This document shows positions 8,513 through 17,190 of a DNA stretch of 64,000 nt, piece by piece. The stretch spans positions 1 through 64,000 of the forward strand of contig DATGFN010000066.1 in the NCBI GenBank assembly GCA_035308965.1, given 5' to 3'. How positions within the stretch are numbered: the stretch's first letter is position 1; the number at the start of each line of letters is the position of its first letter. A program made the position numbers and the translations under genes. Below the pieces are notes generated by a model, which was not told the origin of the DNA, made no database searches, and saw only the letters and a program-made list of their open reading frames with translations. Origin of the DNA: DASYXZ01 sp035308965 (GTDB lineage Bacteria; Acidobacteriota; Terriglobia; UBA7540).

Positions 8513-9562
8513 CTCCTGGGCCGCCTGCGAACTGGCGGCGCTTACCTGGTCCATCACGAGGCGGGCAATTTCCTTGAAAGCCTTGCCCTGCGAAGTCGAC
8601 TCATCAAGGGCCACGGGTTTGCCGGCGTCGCTTGAAGTGCGAATAAACATGTCGAGCGGGATCTCGCCCAGAAACGGGAATCCCAATTGTCCGGCGGCGG
8701 CGCGCGCTCCTCCGTGCCCGAAAATCCCTTCGCGATGGCCGCACTGCGGGCAGATGTAATAACTCATGTTCTCTACCACGCCCAGAATGGGCACGCGCAG
8801 TTTTTGAAACATGGCAATGGCCTTGGAGGCCACGGTCAGCGCGAGGTCTTGCGGCGTGGAGACTATCACGGCGCCGGTCAGCGGAATGGTTTGCGAGAGG
8901 CTTAACTGAATGTCTCCCGTTCCCGGCGGCAAATCCATCAGCAGGTAATCGAGGTCACCCCAGCGCACTTCGCCCAGGAATTGATTGATCGTCTTGTGCA
9001 GCATCGGCCCGCGCCAGATCACCGCTTCGTCCTTGGGGAGAAAATAAGCCATGGAAATAATTTTGATTCCGTATTCCACCGGCGGCTCGAGTTTTCCTTC
9101 CACCACGTGCGGCGCTTCGTGGCCGCCCATCAGGATGGGCACGCTGGGGCCGTACACATCGGTGTCCATCAACCCAACTTTGGCGCCCGTCAATGAAAGG
9201 GCGACAGCCAGGTTGGCAGCCACGGTGGATTTGCCCACTCCGCCCTTGCCGCTGGCGACGGCCACGGTGTTCTTGACCTGCGGAATTAAATTCGACCTCG
9301 CGCCGGAAGCGGCGGCGGCCGTTCCTGTAGTGACGCGAACCTGCACCTCCGCCACACCCAGGGCTTGCACCGCCTGTTTGGCGGTAGCGCCCAATTGCTG
9401 CTTCAGCGTGCTGACGGCGGTGGGGAAATGGATGGTAAATGAGACGCGCGCGTCCCCTACTTCGAGGTCTTTCACGTACCCGAGCGAAACGATGTCGCGG
9501 TTTAGGTCCGGGTCCTTCACCGCGCTGAGCGCTTTGATGACCTCTTGCAATTGAGTCGGCAT
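8498..9562 (-). CDS. mrp: Mrp/ApbC Fe-S cluster carrier ATPase
   Basis: 354 residues from the ATG at 9562 (GGAGG upstream). The N-terminal MIP18/DUF59 domain (~1-85; ALSAVKDPDLNRDIVSLG) is followed by a P-loop ATPase with deviant Walker A SGKGGVGKST (~105), DTDVYGPS switch and LLMDLPPGTGD Walker B. The cluster-binding CPQC motif lies at ~270. These proteins carry and transfer [4Fe-4S] clusters in the cytoplasm. Length and domain order are standard. It lies upstream of the DUF971 and propeller genes on the same strand and probably heads that operon. Confidence 0.93.
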   Translation of the reverse strand: MPTQLQEVIKALSAVKDPDLNRDIVSLGYVKDLEVGDARVSFTIHFPTAVSTLKQQLGATAKQAVQALGVAEVQVRVTTGTAAAASGARSNLIPQVKNTVAVASGKGGVGKSTVAANLAVALSLTGAKVGLMDTDVYGPSVPILMGGHEAPHVVEGKLEPPVEYGIKIISMAYFLPKDEAVIWRGPMLHKTINQFLGEVRWGDLDYLLMDLPPGTGDIQLSLSQTIPLTGAVIVSTPQDLALTVASKAIAMFQKLRVPILGVVENMSYYICPQCGHREGIFGHGGARAAAGQLGFPFLGEIPLDMFIRTSSDAGKPVALDESTSQGKAFKEIARLVMDQVSAASSQAAQEISIE

Positions 9563-9879
9563 TCTTTTCAGAAACCTCCGCGCCCGCTGCCACCGTAATG
9601 GAAATGACCAGTGTGAGCTTCTATTCTCAGGTTGGGGCAATGGTTTGTCAAACTTTCAAGACATATTGGTAGTGGTGTCATTTGCCCGAACCGGGTGCTC
9701 ATGCGCAACGTCATTCCCGCGAAGGCGGGAATCCAACTCTTGATTCAGTAGAAATGGGCAGAAGAAGGACTGGATTCCCGCTTTCGCGGGAATGACTAGC
9801 GCCTCGAAATGAATCCAATTCCAAATGACAACATTTCACTGCTACGGCGAATCAACGATTGGTGACGACACCTTGTAGC
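9563..9879. other. intergenic region with palindrome
   Basis: A 317-base gap between two minus-strand genes. Apart from the Mrp promoter region near 9563-9640 and the inverted repeat at 9710-9796, I see nothing in it. Confidence 0.4.
9710..9796. repeat. 87 bp inverted repeat, GTCATTCCCGC type
   Basis: The left end GTCATTCCCGCGAAGGCGGG plus AATCCA is matched at the right end by TGGATTCCCGCTTTCGCGGG plus AATGAC in inverse orientation, nearly perfect over about 26 bases, with a ~35-base spacer. Each arm is itself a small palindrome. This sequence type recurs as an intergenic repeat in many proteobacterial and environmental genomes. Confidence 0.7.
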
Positions 9880-11268
9880 CTACGACGCATGCTCCATCAC
9901 CCTTGATATGGCGTGCAGCAAATCGTATTTGGTCAGGATGTCGTAGTGGCTGTCTCCAAAGTTCACAAATACCGCGGGGCAATCGCGGGTGATGCAGGTG
10001 GTGATCTGTTCGAGGGCGGCTGAAGCCGGCACCACCGGGAACGCCGGCCCCATGGCTTCCCGCACCACAAGTTTTTTCAAGTCTTTCCCTTCCAGGGCCA
10101 GGTTCAGGATGGCGTCTTCGTATAGAGCGCCCACCGGCCTGCCCTCCTCAAATACCGGCAGTTGGGAGAAGTCGTGTTTCTGCATGCGCTCGAGCGCCAC
10201 GGCAATGGAATCGGAGGGCGCCACCAGCACCATTTCACGCGCCTGTTGCAGCTCCGGCTTGGCCTGCACAATTTCGCCCGCGGTCAGTGGGACGCTGGCC
10301 TCAAAGTAGCGGTTATCTTTCATCCAATCGTTGTTGTAAATTTTGCTCAGATAGCGTGAGCCGCTGTCGGGGATGAATACCACCAGGAAATCTTTCTCCG
10401 AAAGTTTGGCCGCCACTTGCACGGCGGCCGCCAGGGCCGTGCCGGACGAGCCTCCGGCGAAAATGCCCTCCATGCGCGCCAAGCGGCGGGTCCAGATGAA
10501 CGCGTCGCGGTCGCTGACCTGAATCACATCATCGAGCACGCTGAAGTCGAGCGTGGTGGGGAAGAAATCCTCTCCGATGCCCTCCGTCTTATAAGGCTCC
10601 GCTTTGCCCACGGTCCCTTGATGAAAGAATTCGTAAAGCAGCGAGCCCACGGGATCAGCGCCGATAATTTTGACCTTTGGATTTTTTTCTTTCAGATACT
10701 TGCCGATTCCTGAAATCGTTCCGCCCGTTCCCATGCCCGCCACAAAATGCGTGATGCGCCCTTCGCTGTCCTCCCAAATTTCCGGGCCGGTGGTGCGGTA
10801 GTGAATCTCCGGGTTCGCTTGGTTCGCGTACTGGTTGGGATGATAGGCGTTGGGAATATCCTTGGTCAGCTTGTCGACCACGGAGTGATAGCTGCGCGGG
10901 TCTTCGGGCGCGACGGCGGTGGGGCACACGATCACTTCCGCGCCCAACGCTTTCAGGGCGTCCGCTTTTTCCTTCGACTGTTTGTCCGCCATGGTGAAGA
11001 CCGCTTTGTAACCCCGCACCACAGCCACCATAGCCAGGCCCATGCCGGTGTTGCCTGATGTGCCCTCCACGATCGTGCCGCCCGGCTTCAACAGTCCCGC
11101 CCGCTCCGCCTGGTCGATCATTTCCACGCCGATGCGGTCCTTCACGCTGCCGCCGGGATTCAGGTGGTCGCACTTGGCGTAGACCTCGGCTTTGGAGCCG
11201 CGCGTGACGCGGTTCAGCTTCACCAGCGGTGTATGACCGATTGCCTCAAGAATATTGTTGTAGCGCAT
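9880..11268 (-). CDS. cbs: cystathionine beta-synthase with CBS pair
   Basis: 462 residues. The fold-type II PLP domain (~1-325) shows HTPLVKLN, the PLP lysine in GGSVKDRIG (Lys43), the phosphate/substrate loop TSGNTGMG (70-77) and the PLP phosphate loop GTGGTISGIG. Two CBS domains occupy ~335-460. The combination and length match cystathionine beta-synthase rather than plain cysteine synthase (~310 residues). It would condense serine (or O-acetylserine) with homocysteine in transsulfuration, with the CBS pair likely binding an adenosyl effector. No cystathionine gamma-lyase is adjacent. Confidence 0.88.
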   Translation of the reverse strand: MRYNNILEAIGHTPLVKLNRVTRGSKAEVYAKCDHLNPGGSVKDRIGVEMIDQAERAGLLKPGGTIVEGTSGNTGMGLAMVAVVRGYKAVFTMADKQSKEKADALKALGAEVIVCPTAVAPEDPRSYHSVVDKLTKDIPNAYHPNQYANQANPEIHYRTTGPEIWEDSEGRITHFVAGMGTGGTISGIGKYLKEKNPKVKIIGADPVGSLLYEFFHQGTVGKAEPYKTEGIGEDFFPTTLDFSVLDDVIQVSDRDAFIWTRRLARMEGIFAGGSSGTALAAAVQVAAKLSEKDFLVVFIPDSGSRYLSKIYNNDWMKDNRYFEASVPLTAGEIVQAKPELQQAREMVLVAPSDSIAVALERMQKHDFSQLPVFEEGRPVGALYEDAILNLALEGKDLKKLVVREAMGPAFPVVPASAALEQITTCITRDCPAVFVNFGDSHYDILTKYDLLHAISRVMEHAS

Positions 11269-11283
11269 GACCTCTCCCGGGCG

Positions 11284-11302
11284 CGCGAGCGGCGTGCTCG
11301 CG
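11284..11302. terminator. GC hairpin after epimerase gene
   Basis: CGCGAGC (11284-11290) and GCTCGCG (11296-11302) form a perfect seven-base stem with a five-base loop. It lies 12 bases after the minus-strand epimerase stop and just upstream of the next minus-strand start. No T-run is present, so it could be a weak terminator or simply a palindrome. Confidence 0.3.
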
Positions 11303-11313
11303 GGCGGCTTCGA

Positions 11314-12300
11314 TTATAGCCCAACGTGCTGCGAGGTGCGCTCCGCACTCAAGTGAGCCATCACCTGGTCAATGATCAGATGGAGGGGAGTGGTGGGCCT
11401 AAAACCGGTCAGCGCGACGAGCTTTTCAAGAGAGGGGACTCTTCGCATCATATCCTCGAATCCGGGTGCGTAGGCCTGATCGTATGGAATGAATTGGACC
11501 GAAGAAGCGCTTTGCGTTCGCTCTTTTACCAGATAAGCCAATTGTTCGATGGAAATTTCTTCGTCGTTCCCAATATTAACAACTTCGCCGCACGCTCCGC
11601 CGCAGGAGACCAGCCGCACCATGGCCTCAACGACGTCGGTGACAGATCCAAAACATCTTTTTTGTTGGCCGGTTCCAAATACCGTTATGGGGGCATTTTT
11701 AAGCGCCTGGTCCACAAATGAGGGGAGCACCATCCCGTACCGTCCCGTCTGGCGGGGACCGACGGTGTTAAAAAGCCGGCCTACGATCACGGGAACTTTT
11801 TTTTCTTTCCAATAGGCGAGGGCCAGGAATTCATCCAGGAGCTTGGATGCCGCATATGACCAGCGGGGCTTGGTGGTGGGGCCCAGTACGATGTCGTCGT
11901 CCTCACGGAAGGGGATGTTGGCGCTCTTGCCGTAAACTTCGGAAGTGGATGCCACAAAAACCGTTTTCTTCTTTTTGGCCGCGCATTCAAGCACCAGTTC
12001 TGTTCCTTTAACGTTTGTTTCTATCGTCCTTACAGGAGTCTCGATAATCCGGCGGACTCCTACCGCTGCGGCGAGGTGGTAGACTGTGTCCGATCTGTCC
12101 ACCAAATCCGCCAACACCCTCTGATTCATCATGCTTTCGACGACACAATGGACTTTGGGATTTTTCTCGATGTGCCGGATGTTATCCATCGATCCGGTGC
12201 TGAGATCGTCAAGCAAAATCACTTCGTCGCCGCGAGCGAGGAGGGCTTCGCACAAGTGCGATCCGATGAAGCCCGCACCGCCAGTGATGAGGGAAGGCAT
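11314..12300 (-). CDS. NAD-dependent sugar epimerase/dehydratase
   Basis: 328-residue extended SDR. The NAD motif GGAGFIG is at 7-13, DDLSTG binds the adenine ribose, ASTSEVYG supplies the catalytic Ser/Thr region, and YAASK gives Tyr149 and Lys153. The closest recognisable group is nucleotide-sugar enzymes of the UDP-glucose 4-epimerase/UDP-xylose synthase type; the exact substrate cannot be fixed. It follows a GT2 and a GT-C gene on the same strand (64-base gap), so it likely provides a sugar donor for that unit. Confidence 0.82.
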   Translation of the reverse strand: MPSLITGGAGFIGSHLCEALLARGDEVILLDDLSTGSMDNIRHIEKNPKVHCVVESMMNQRVLADLVDRSDTVYHLAAAVGVRRIIETPVRTIETNVKGTELVLECAAKKKKTVFVASTSEVYGKSANIPFREDDDIVLGPTTKPRWSYAASKLLDEFLALAYWKEKKVPVIVGRLFNTVGPRQTGRYGMVLPSFVDQALKNAPITVFGTGQQKRCFGSVTDVVEAMVRLVSCGGACGEVVNIGNDEEISIEQLAYLVKERTQSASSVQFIPYDQAYAPGFEDMMRRVPSLEKLVALTGFRPTTPLHLIIDQVMAHLSAERTSQHVGL

Positions 12301-12364
12301 AAGGAATCTTTGCCACTCAAAAATAAAGATAGCTTATTTAACCCGGATGTAAGCTCTGCGAACT

Positions 12365-13576
12365 TTAACTCTTTTCCTGATCTCCAATGTAGGTGCCGCG
12401 GCTGATTCCCAGCATGCTGAGAAAAAACGACGAAAAAACGATCTCAATACCCAGGAAGAGGGAGAGCGACCAGAATACCACACCTCGAATCTCCGGTAGT
12501 TGGCCGAAGCCGGCTGAAGCCCACTCCCAGAAGATGAAAACATCTCCCGCCAAACCTCCGAGGGTCAAAGCGCCTCCCAGCAATAAGGCATGCTCCAACT
12601 TCACCCGCTTCAACCACCTTTCGAGCGAGGGCTGGGCCCCGGAGATTCTCTCCGTGTAGGAGAAGAGCTTCGCAAAGAGTCCGATTGAAATAATATGGAA
12701 TCCCAATAGCGCCAGCAAAGAGCCGAACAACATGGTGCGATTGTCAAAGCATGCGGGTCCCAGGCATGCTGGGCCCGGAAACAGCCAAAGCACCAAACCG
12801 ACACCGAGCGCCATCAGTGAGCCTCCGGGAATTAGGAAGAGCCAATTAGGCGCGCAGAGCAGCAGCAGGCGAAGGGTCCGCCAACCATCCCGGAAAGTTC
12901 TCATATGCGGCGGGCGCCCGCGCTGGTCCGGCCAAACTGTTATGGGGACTTCGGTGATTTTGGCCTTTAACTTTGTGGCCTTCAGCACAAACTCCACTGC
13001 AAACTCCATGCCCGTAGTCCGCATGTCCAGTTGCCGGTACAAGCCAGGCGTAAATCCCCTCATGCCGCAGTAAACATCTCCGATTCCGGCGCCAAAGAAC
13101 AGGTTGAGGATGAGGGTTAGCATGGGGTTGCCAATATATTTGTGGTGCCAGGACATTGCTCCGGGCTTGATTTCTCCCTTGAACCTGTCGCCCAATACCA
13201 GCTCAAACCCTTTGCGCCACTGCTCGACAAAGCGCGGCAATTCCGAAAAGTCGTGGCTGCCGTCGGCGTCGCCCATAATGATGAAGGCGCCCTTTGCCTC
13301 CTCAATTCCCCTTCGTAGCGCACTTCCATATCCCTTGAGGGGGGCATGGACAACGCGCGCGCCCAGTTCCTCAGCGATTCCGATTGAGCCGTCGGTGGAA
13401 CAGTTATCGGCCACCACCACCTCTCCGAGGATTTGAGCGTCTTTAAGCGCGCTCTGCGCTTTCTTGATGCAAGCGCCGAGCGTGCGGGCTTCGTTGAGAC
13501 AGGGTATGACGACCGACACCTCCACACTGTTGTGTGTCGGTTGCCCGGCTGTTGGAGAAAATGATGGCAATTCCAT
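12365..13576 (-). CDS. GT2 glycosyltransferase with membrane tail
   Basis: 403 residues from the ATG at 13576; a TTG at 13606 that overlaps the upstream stop is an alternative. The GT-A domain (~18-240) has VSVVIPCLNEA, VVADNCSTDGS and the metal-binding GDADGSHD. The C-terminal part (~250-400) has about four hydrophobic segments. This matches polyprenyl-phosphate glycosyltransferases (DPM1/GtrB/ArnC-like), which make lipid-linked monosaccharide donors on the cytoplasmic face. The gene immediately upstream encodes a GT-C type enzyme that would use such a donor on the outer face. Confidence 0.82.
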   Translation of the reverse strand: MELPSFSPTAGQPTHNSVEVSVVIPCLNEARTLGACIKKAQSALKDAQILGEVVVADNCSTDGSIGIAEELGARVVHAPLKGYGSALRRGIEEAKGAFIIMGDADGSHDFSELPRFVEQWRKGFELVLGDRFKGEIKPGAMSWHHKYIGNPMLTLILNLFFGAGIGDVYCGMRGFTPGLYRQLDMRTTGMEFAVEFVLKATKLKAKITEVPITVWPDQRGRPPHMRTFRDGWRTLRLLLLCAPNWLFLIPGGSLMALGVGLVLWLFPGPACLGPACFDNRTMLFGSLLALLGFHIISIGLFAKLFSYTERISGAQPSLERWLKRVKLEHALLLGGALTLGGLAGDVFIFWEWASAGFGQLPEIRGVVFWSLSLFLGIEIVFSSFFLSMLGISRGTYIGDQEKS

Positions 13577-13602
13577 AATGTTCTGTACGAGCTGCCAAAA
13601 GC

Positions 13603-15000
13603 TCAAGCGGAATGCGCAGGCGAATCTTCATGCACAGTCAAATCAAACCACCATCTCCGCGCCAGCAGCAGGGCCAGGAAAACGACGACGTTGCCCAGGG
13701 CAATGACAATCGTGATATCGAAGCCGGGTAACATCCGGATCCATTGCTCGCCGGCCGGCACATTTCGGCCGAAGCCCTCAAATAGGTAAAGGTTCAACCC
13801 CAGGATACTCGACAAAGCTAAATAGACCCTCTTGAGAATCGTGGTGTTCAACGCCAACAAAGGCGCCGCATAAACGAAAAAGCTATCGAGATGGTTCTCA
13901 TGAACGAAAAGGGAGAGCATCGTGTAGCCATAAATGACCAGCGCTCCCGCCCAAAAAATAGCCAGCCGATTGCCCAGTTTCATTTGTTGAAGAAACATTT
14001 TCAAGGCAAGGAATATAAATGTCGCCATAGCAAGGTTGGCGATCCAACCGGGTTGAAACCCCACCCAACGGACGAAATCCGCCCGCGTATACATGGGCTC
14101 GATGGCGGACAGGTTCCATGGGGCATCGCCGCAAACCCAACTCAACAGAGGTCCGGCCAGCCACCACACGTTCAATTCCTGCCCGGAAAGGGACGGATCG
14201 GCCACCAATTTGGCGACTTCGGCGAATACTGCAAGGATGTGGTGGACAAAAATATAGGGGATGAGGACAATGAGCGCGAATAACCCTACGCGCAGGCCAT
14301 ATCGCACGGTCGATTTAAAGCCATCCTCCGCCCACGCTGCCGCGGCCATCACCGGAATCAGGAACATCCCCTCGGGTTTGGAAAGACAGCTAATGGCTAA
14401 TGCCAATGCGCTATAACCGTACGATCGGCGGTAGAAAAGGATGAGTGCCAATAAGTCGAAGAAGGCAAACTGCGAATCGTGATAACCCAACAAGGGTGAA
14501 TCAAGAATGAGGGCTGGGTTCAGCCAAAAGGCGCTCACCGCGTACAGCGGATGAGGCAGGTTCTCTGCGTGACAGAACCACCAAATTAACAGCGCAATTC
14601 CCAGGGAGAATAATACCGGGGGCAAGTTGAGGCAGGCATTAAGCAGAGGGCCGTTGCGGAGGGGCCCGGGCTGGAAAAGTTTTGAAAACCGCGCGGAGGC
14701 ATCAAGCACCAGCATCATCCCAGGGGGGTGATCCGGCTCCTGGTTGATCGGTCCCAGGTCAGTCATGGTTGTGATGCGGGGGCGAAGATGGATGTGTTTG
14801 GAAAGCAGGATGAGGTGGGTCAGGACATCCGTGTCTGTTTGGGAGTACATATTCAGCAGGCCGGAGCGAATGGCCTTGGCGGCCAAAATCCGGCAGTGAT
14901 CCATGTCTCCGGTTCCGGGAAAGGGAAGTAAAATCAGACGAAGCAAAAGCCCGCTGAAAATTACCAACGCGAATGCATGTCGCTTGAAAAACCCTGTCAC
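13603..15000 (-). CDS. GT-C-type membrane glycosyltransferase
   Basis: 465 residues from a GTG at 15000, chosen because CTCCT (AGGAG on the coding strand) lies about nine bases upstream; a TTG at 15039 would lengthen it. It is a polytopic membrane protein with roughly ten or more hydrophobic segments. An early luminal acidic site GTGDMDH and a PDHPPG motif recall the GT-C superfamily (PMT, ALG6/ALG8-like). It would transfer sugar from a polyprenyl-phosphate donor on the periplasmic side. Its stop overlaps the alternative TTG start of the GT2 gene, so the two are translationally linked. Confidence 0.7.
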   Translation of the reverse strand: MTGFFKRHAFALVIFSGLLLRLILLPFPGTGDMDHCRILAAKAIRSGLLNMYSQTDTDVLTHLILLSKHIHLRPRITTMTDLGPINQEPDHPPGMMLVLDASARFSKLFQPGPLRNGPLLNACLNLPPVLFSLGIALLIWWFCHAENLPHPLYAVSAFWLNPALILDSPLLGYHDSQFAFFDLLALILFYRRSYGYSALALAISCLSKPEGMFLIPVMAAAAWAEDGFKSTVRYGLRVGLFALIVLIPYIFVHHILAVFAEVAKLVADPSLSGQELNVWWLAGPLLSWVCGDAPWNLSAIEPMYTRADFVRWVGFQPGWIANLAMATFIFLALKMFLQQMKLGNRLAIFWAGALVIYGYTMLSLFVHENHLDSFFVYAAPLLALNTTILKRVYLALSSILGLNLYLFEGFGRNVPAGEQWIRMLPGFDITIVIALGNVVVFLALLLARRWWFDLTVHEDSPAHSA

Positions 15001-15415
15001 CTCCGTTTTCTCCTGATGTTCCTCTTGAACGCCGCCCAATACGATGGGCGGACAGCCTTCAGCGTCGGCAACGGTCCAGTTCGTGTGATGAGGTTTAGCG
15101 ACGACGGTGTTAACGGGAGCGGGCCGAACAATACTCAGCGCGCCTCGCCATAGATGATTCAGATTTTCGAGACTACCACATAATAAATGCGCGTGCCACT
15201 AGCGAGAACCCCTCCGATTCACTCGATTCCGGGATTGAAACCTGCCAAGGATGCTTTGGGACTCCGAGCAAAAGGGTCGAGTGTGGTTGACCCTCAGGCA
15301 GGGATGACGCTCGACCCTTCGATCACCTTCGGGAACTCCCGGGCATTTAAGTCGGAGGTAGTGGCGCACATTATGCTTGGCGCGGAGTGATCGTTGACGG
15401 CAGCAACTGGGTCCA
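15001..15415. other. intergenic region with palindrome
   Basis: A 415-base gap between a GT-C gene and a toxin gene, both on the minus strand. No gene is convincing. The only structure is the palindrome at 15272-15319. Confidence 0.35.
15272..15319. repeat. 48 bp palindrome
   Basis: Arms AAGGGTCGAG (15272-15281) and CTCGACCCTT (15310-15319) are perfectly complementary. An inner CCCT/AGGG pair makes the fold more stable. Without a T-run it is more like a repeat than a terminator, although it lies just downstream of the vapC stop on the minus strand. Confidence 0.5.
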
Positions 15416-15814
15416 TTAGACCCAAAGGATTTTGACGACTGTTTCCACGCGTTCGAAATCCTTGTCACTTGTGACCAATGTGGCCTTTCTCGATTGGGCG
15501 AGCGCGGCCCCAAAGCAATCGGCGTAGGGCAAATTGTGACAGGCCTTGAGGCTCGTGGCCAATCGGGTAAGTTCCATATCCACAGCTACGACCTCGATGG
15601 GAAGCTGAGCGACTTCCTGCATTTTGGCGGCGGCCGGCTTTTCCCCGTGGGCGCGCCATATGGAGTAAAAGACTTCGCCCCAGTTGATTACCGACATTAA
15701 TAGAGGGTGTTTGGATTCCGCCCCTTTGGCCAGGAGTTCCTCCACCTGATCGGCCCCCGGACGGTCTTCGAAAAACGTCATGAGCGCGCTCGCATCCAAC
15801 ACGCAGGTCTTCAT
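15416..15814 (-). CDS. vapC: VapC-like PIN-domain toxin
   Basis: 132-residue PIN domain. The acidic active-site set is complete: Asp7 (CVLDASAL), Glu47 (NWGEVFY), Asp99 (PYADCFG) and Asp117 (VTSDKDF). PIN toxins are Mg-dependent ribonucleases that cut tRNA or rRNA. The start overlaps the antitoxin stop by ATGA (15811-15814), the usual toxin-antitoxin arrangement with antitoxin first. Normal length. Confidence 0.9.
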   Translation of the reverse strand: MKTCVLDASALMTFFEDRPGADQVEELLAKGAESKHPLLMSVINWGEVFYSIWRAHGEKPAAAKMQEVAQLPIEVVAVDMELTRLATSLKACHNLPYADCFGAALAQSRKATLVTSDKDFERVETVVKILWV

Positions 15815-16047
15815 AGTGTCCGCTCGCGCTTGCGATCCTCAAGCAGGGCCTCAAGTGCCGGGGGCCCGCCTTGCAGCGACCCGCGCAGCCCCCGGATGAA
15901 TTCACGCGTGACGGGCTGGACAATGATTCGCCCTTGCTCTTCAATAAAGGTAACCCTCGTCCCTTTTTTTATCCTGAAACGCCGACGCAGACGAGCCGGG
16001 ATCACGAGTTGTCCCTTGGTTGTAACAACGCTGGTTTCAATTTTCAT
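15811..16047 (-). CDS. vapB: AbrB/MazE-type antitoxin
   Basis: 78 residues. The SpoVT/AbrB swapped-hairpin DNA-binding fold spans ~1-48 (VVTTKGQLVIPARLRRRFRIKKG then VTFIEEQGRIIVQPV). The C-terminal half (LRGSLQGGPPALEALLEDRKRER) is the likely toxin-binding tail. The protein should neutralise the downstream PIN toxin and repress its own operon. Repeats just upstream (16061-16115) are the likely operator. Confidence 0.88.
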   Translation of the reverse strand: MKIETSVVTTKGQLVIPARLRRRFRIKKGTRVTFIEEQGRIIVQPVTREFIRGLRGSLQGGPPALEALLEDRKRERTL

Positions 16048-16060
16048 GGTGCACCTGCCA

Positions 16061-16115
16061 TGTAATCTATCTTACTTGGTCTGGACATGTAGGACAATCT
16101 TATTTGTTCTTACAT
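16061..16115. promoter_or_regulatory. vapBC operator candidate
   Basis: Two direct repeats, ATCTTACTTGGTC (16069-16081) and ATCTTATTTGTTC (16097-16109), start 28 bases apart. They overlap short inverted pairs (GTAA/TTAC and AGGACAA/TTGTTCT). The position, 14-68 bases upstream of the antitoxin start, suits autoregulation by the antitoxin-toxin complex. Confidence 0.4.
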
Positions 16116-16338
16116 TTTATCCGGCGGGTGAAGGCATGGGTGCGAGTTGCGGTTCTTGGGAGAACTTGATTGACACTTTCCGCGCCACAGTTCAAAGTCA
16201 ATGACCTGAATTCATGCTAAGTCAGGCTTTCGGCCCGGGGCCCCAACTTCCGGGCGGCAGTATGGTTGGGGTAGGGAAGCAATGCCTCGTTCCAGCACTA
16301 AATCTGAAGACCGCCTTCAACGAAAGGAAGCAGAGACC

Positions 16339-16965
16339 ATGCCTCGAGGGGAATTCAAGCTCATTATCGGAAACATGTTTGGCAACAAGACCGGGCGGCT
16401 GATGCTCGAAATCGAAACGCTGCGCCAATTTGGACGCAAGCGGATTCTGATTTTCAAGCCCGATATCGACACTCGCAGCGACAAGGGCTATGTCAAGGAT
16501 TACCACGGCAAGACCATGGACGCCATCGAAGTGCCGGCGCGCGATCCGTGGCAGGCGCTGAAGATTGTCCGCCAACGCGAGTCGGAGGCGGGCAGCCGCT
16601 TCCATATGATTGCCTTTGACGAAGTGCAGTTCTTCCCCACCGATTCCAACCTTTTCCTCGTCATAGACGAACTGCTGGACCGTGGCTACGACGTGATTGC
16701 CGCCGGCCTGGCGCTTGACTTCAAGCGTGAGCCTTTTGGATCTACTCTGCTGCTCTTTGGACTTTGTAACAGTGGGCACGATTGCATGTGGCTAAACCCA
16801 CTCTGCGCCCAATGCGGAAAACCCGCCGCCCTGCCCCAGCGCATCATCAACGGCAAACCCGCCCCATATAACGCCCCTCAGGTGCAGGTGGGCGGCAAGG
16901 AAACCTACGAGCCGCGCTGCTATAATTGCCATGAACTGCCCGGCCGCCCCATGCCGCCATCCTAG
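16339..16965 (+). CDS. thymidine kinase-like protein, altered P-loop
   Basis: 208 residues from Met at 16339 (AAAGGAAG upstream; a start at 16282 would add 19). The architecture is that of type II thymidine kinase (Tdk). It has a P-loop GNMFGNKT (11-18), ILIFKPDID, the catalytic Glu in AFDEVQFF (Glu95), the GLALDFKREPFG lasso region, and a zinc site of two CxxC pairs (CAQC and CYNC). The enzyme family phosphorylates thymidine with ATP for salvage. The Walker A Gly before Lys is replaced by Asn17 (normally GPMFSGK[ST]), which might alter nucleotide binding. Length is standard. Confidence 0.75.
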   Translation: MPRGEFKLIIGNMFGNKTGRLMLEIETLRQFGRKRILIFKPDIDTRSDKGYVKDYHGKTMDAIEVPARDPWQALKIVRQRESEAGSRFHMIAFDEVQFFPTDSNLFLVIDELLDRGYDVIAAGLALDFKREPFGSTLLLFGLCNSGHDCMWLNPLCAQCGKPAALPQRIINGKPAPYNAPQVQVGGKETYEPRCYNCHELPGRPMPPS

Positions 16966-17190
16966 TGCCACTCATCTACTGTTTCCCGTTCAGACGGCCG
17001 CAGCTTCCTCCATTTTCGACCACTCAGGGTCTTGACCGATTGGACAATCAAACTGAGGCGCACTGCCTGCGAATTCGAGTGAGATTCCCCATGGTCTATA
17101 CGAATAAGGCTGTGCTACGATTTGCATTGAAGCCGTAGTCGACTCCCGCTTTAACGGAACCATCAATCCAGAATGCTCAAGGGGGCACGC

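Noticed and set aside
8955..9593. A long minus-strand frame of about 212 codons
   Set aside because: It lies wholly inside the Mrp gene in another frame and has the Arg/Gly-rich composition of a GC-rich shadow frame.
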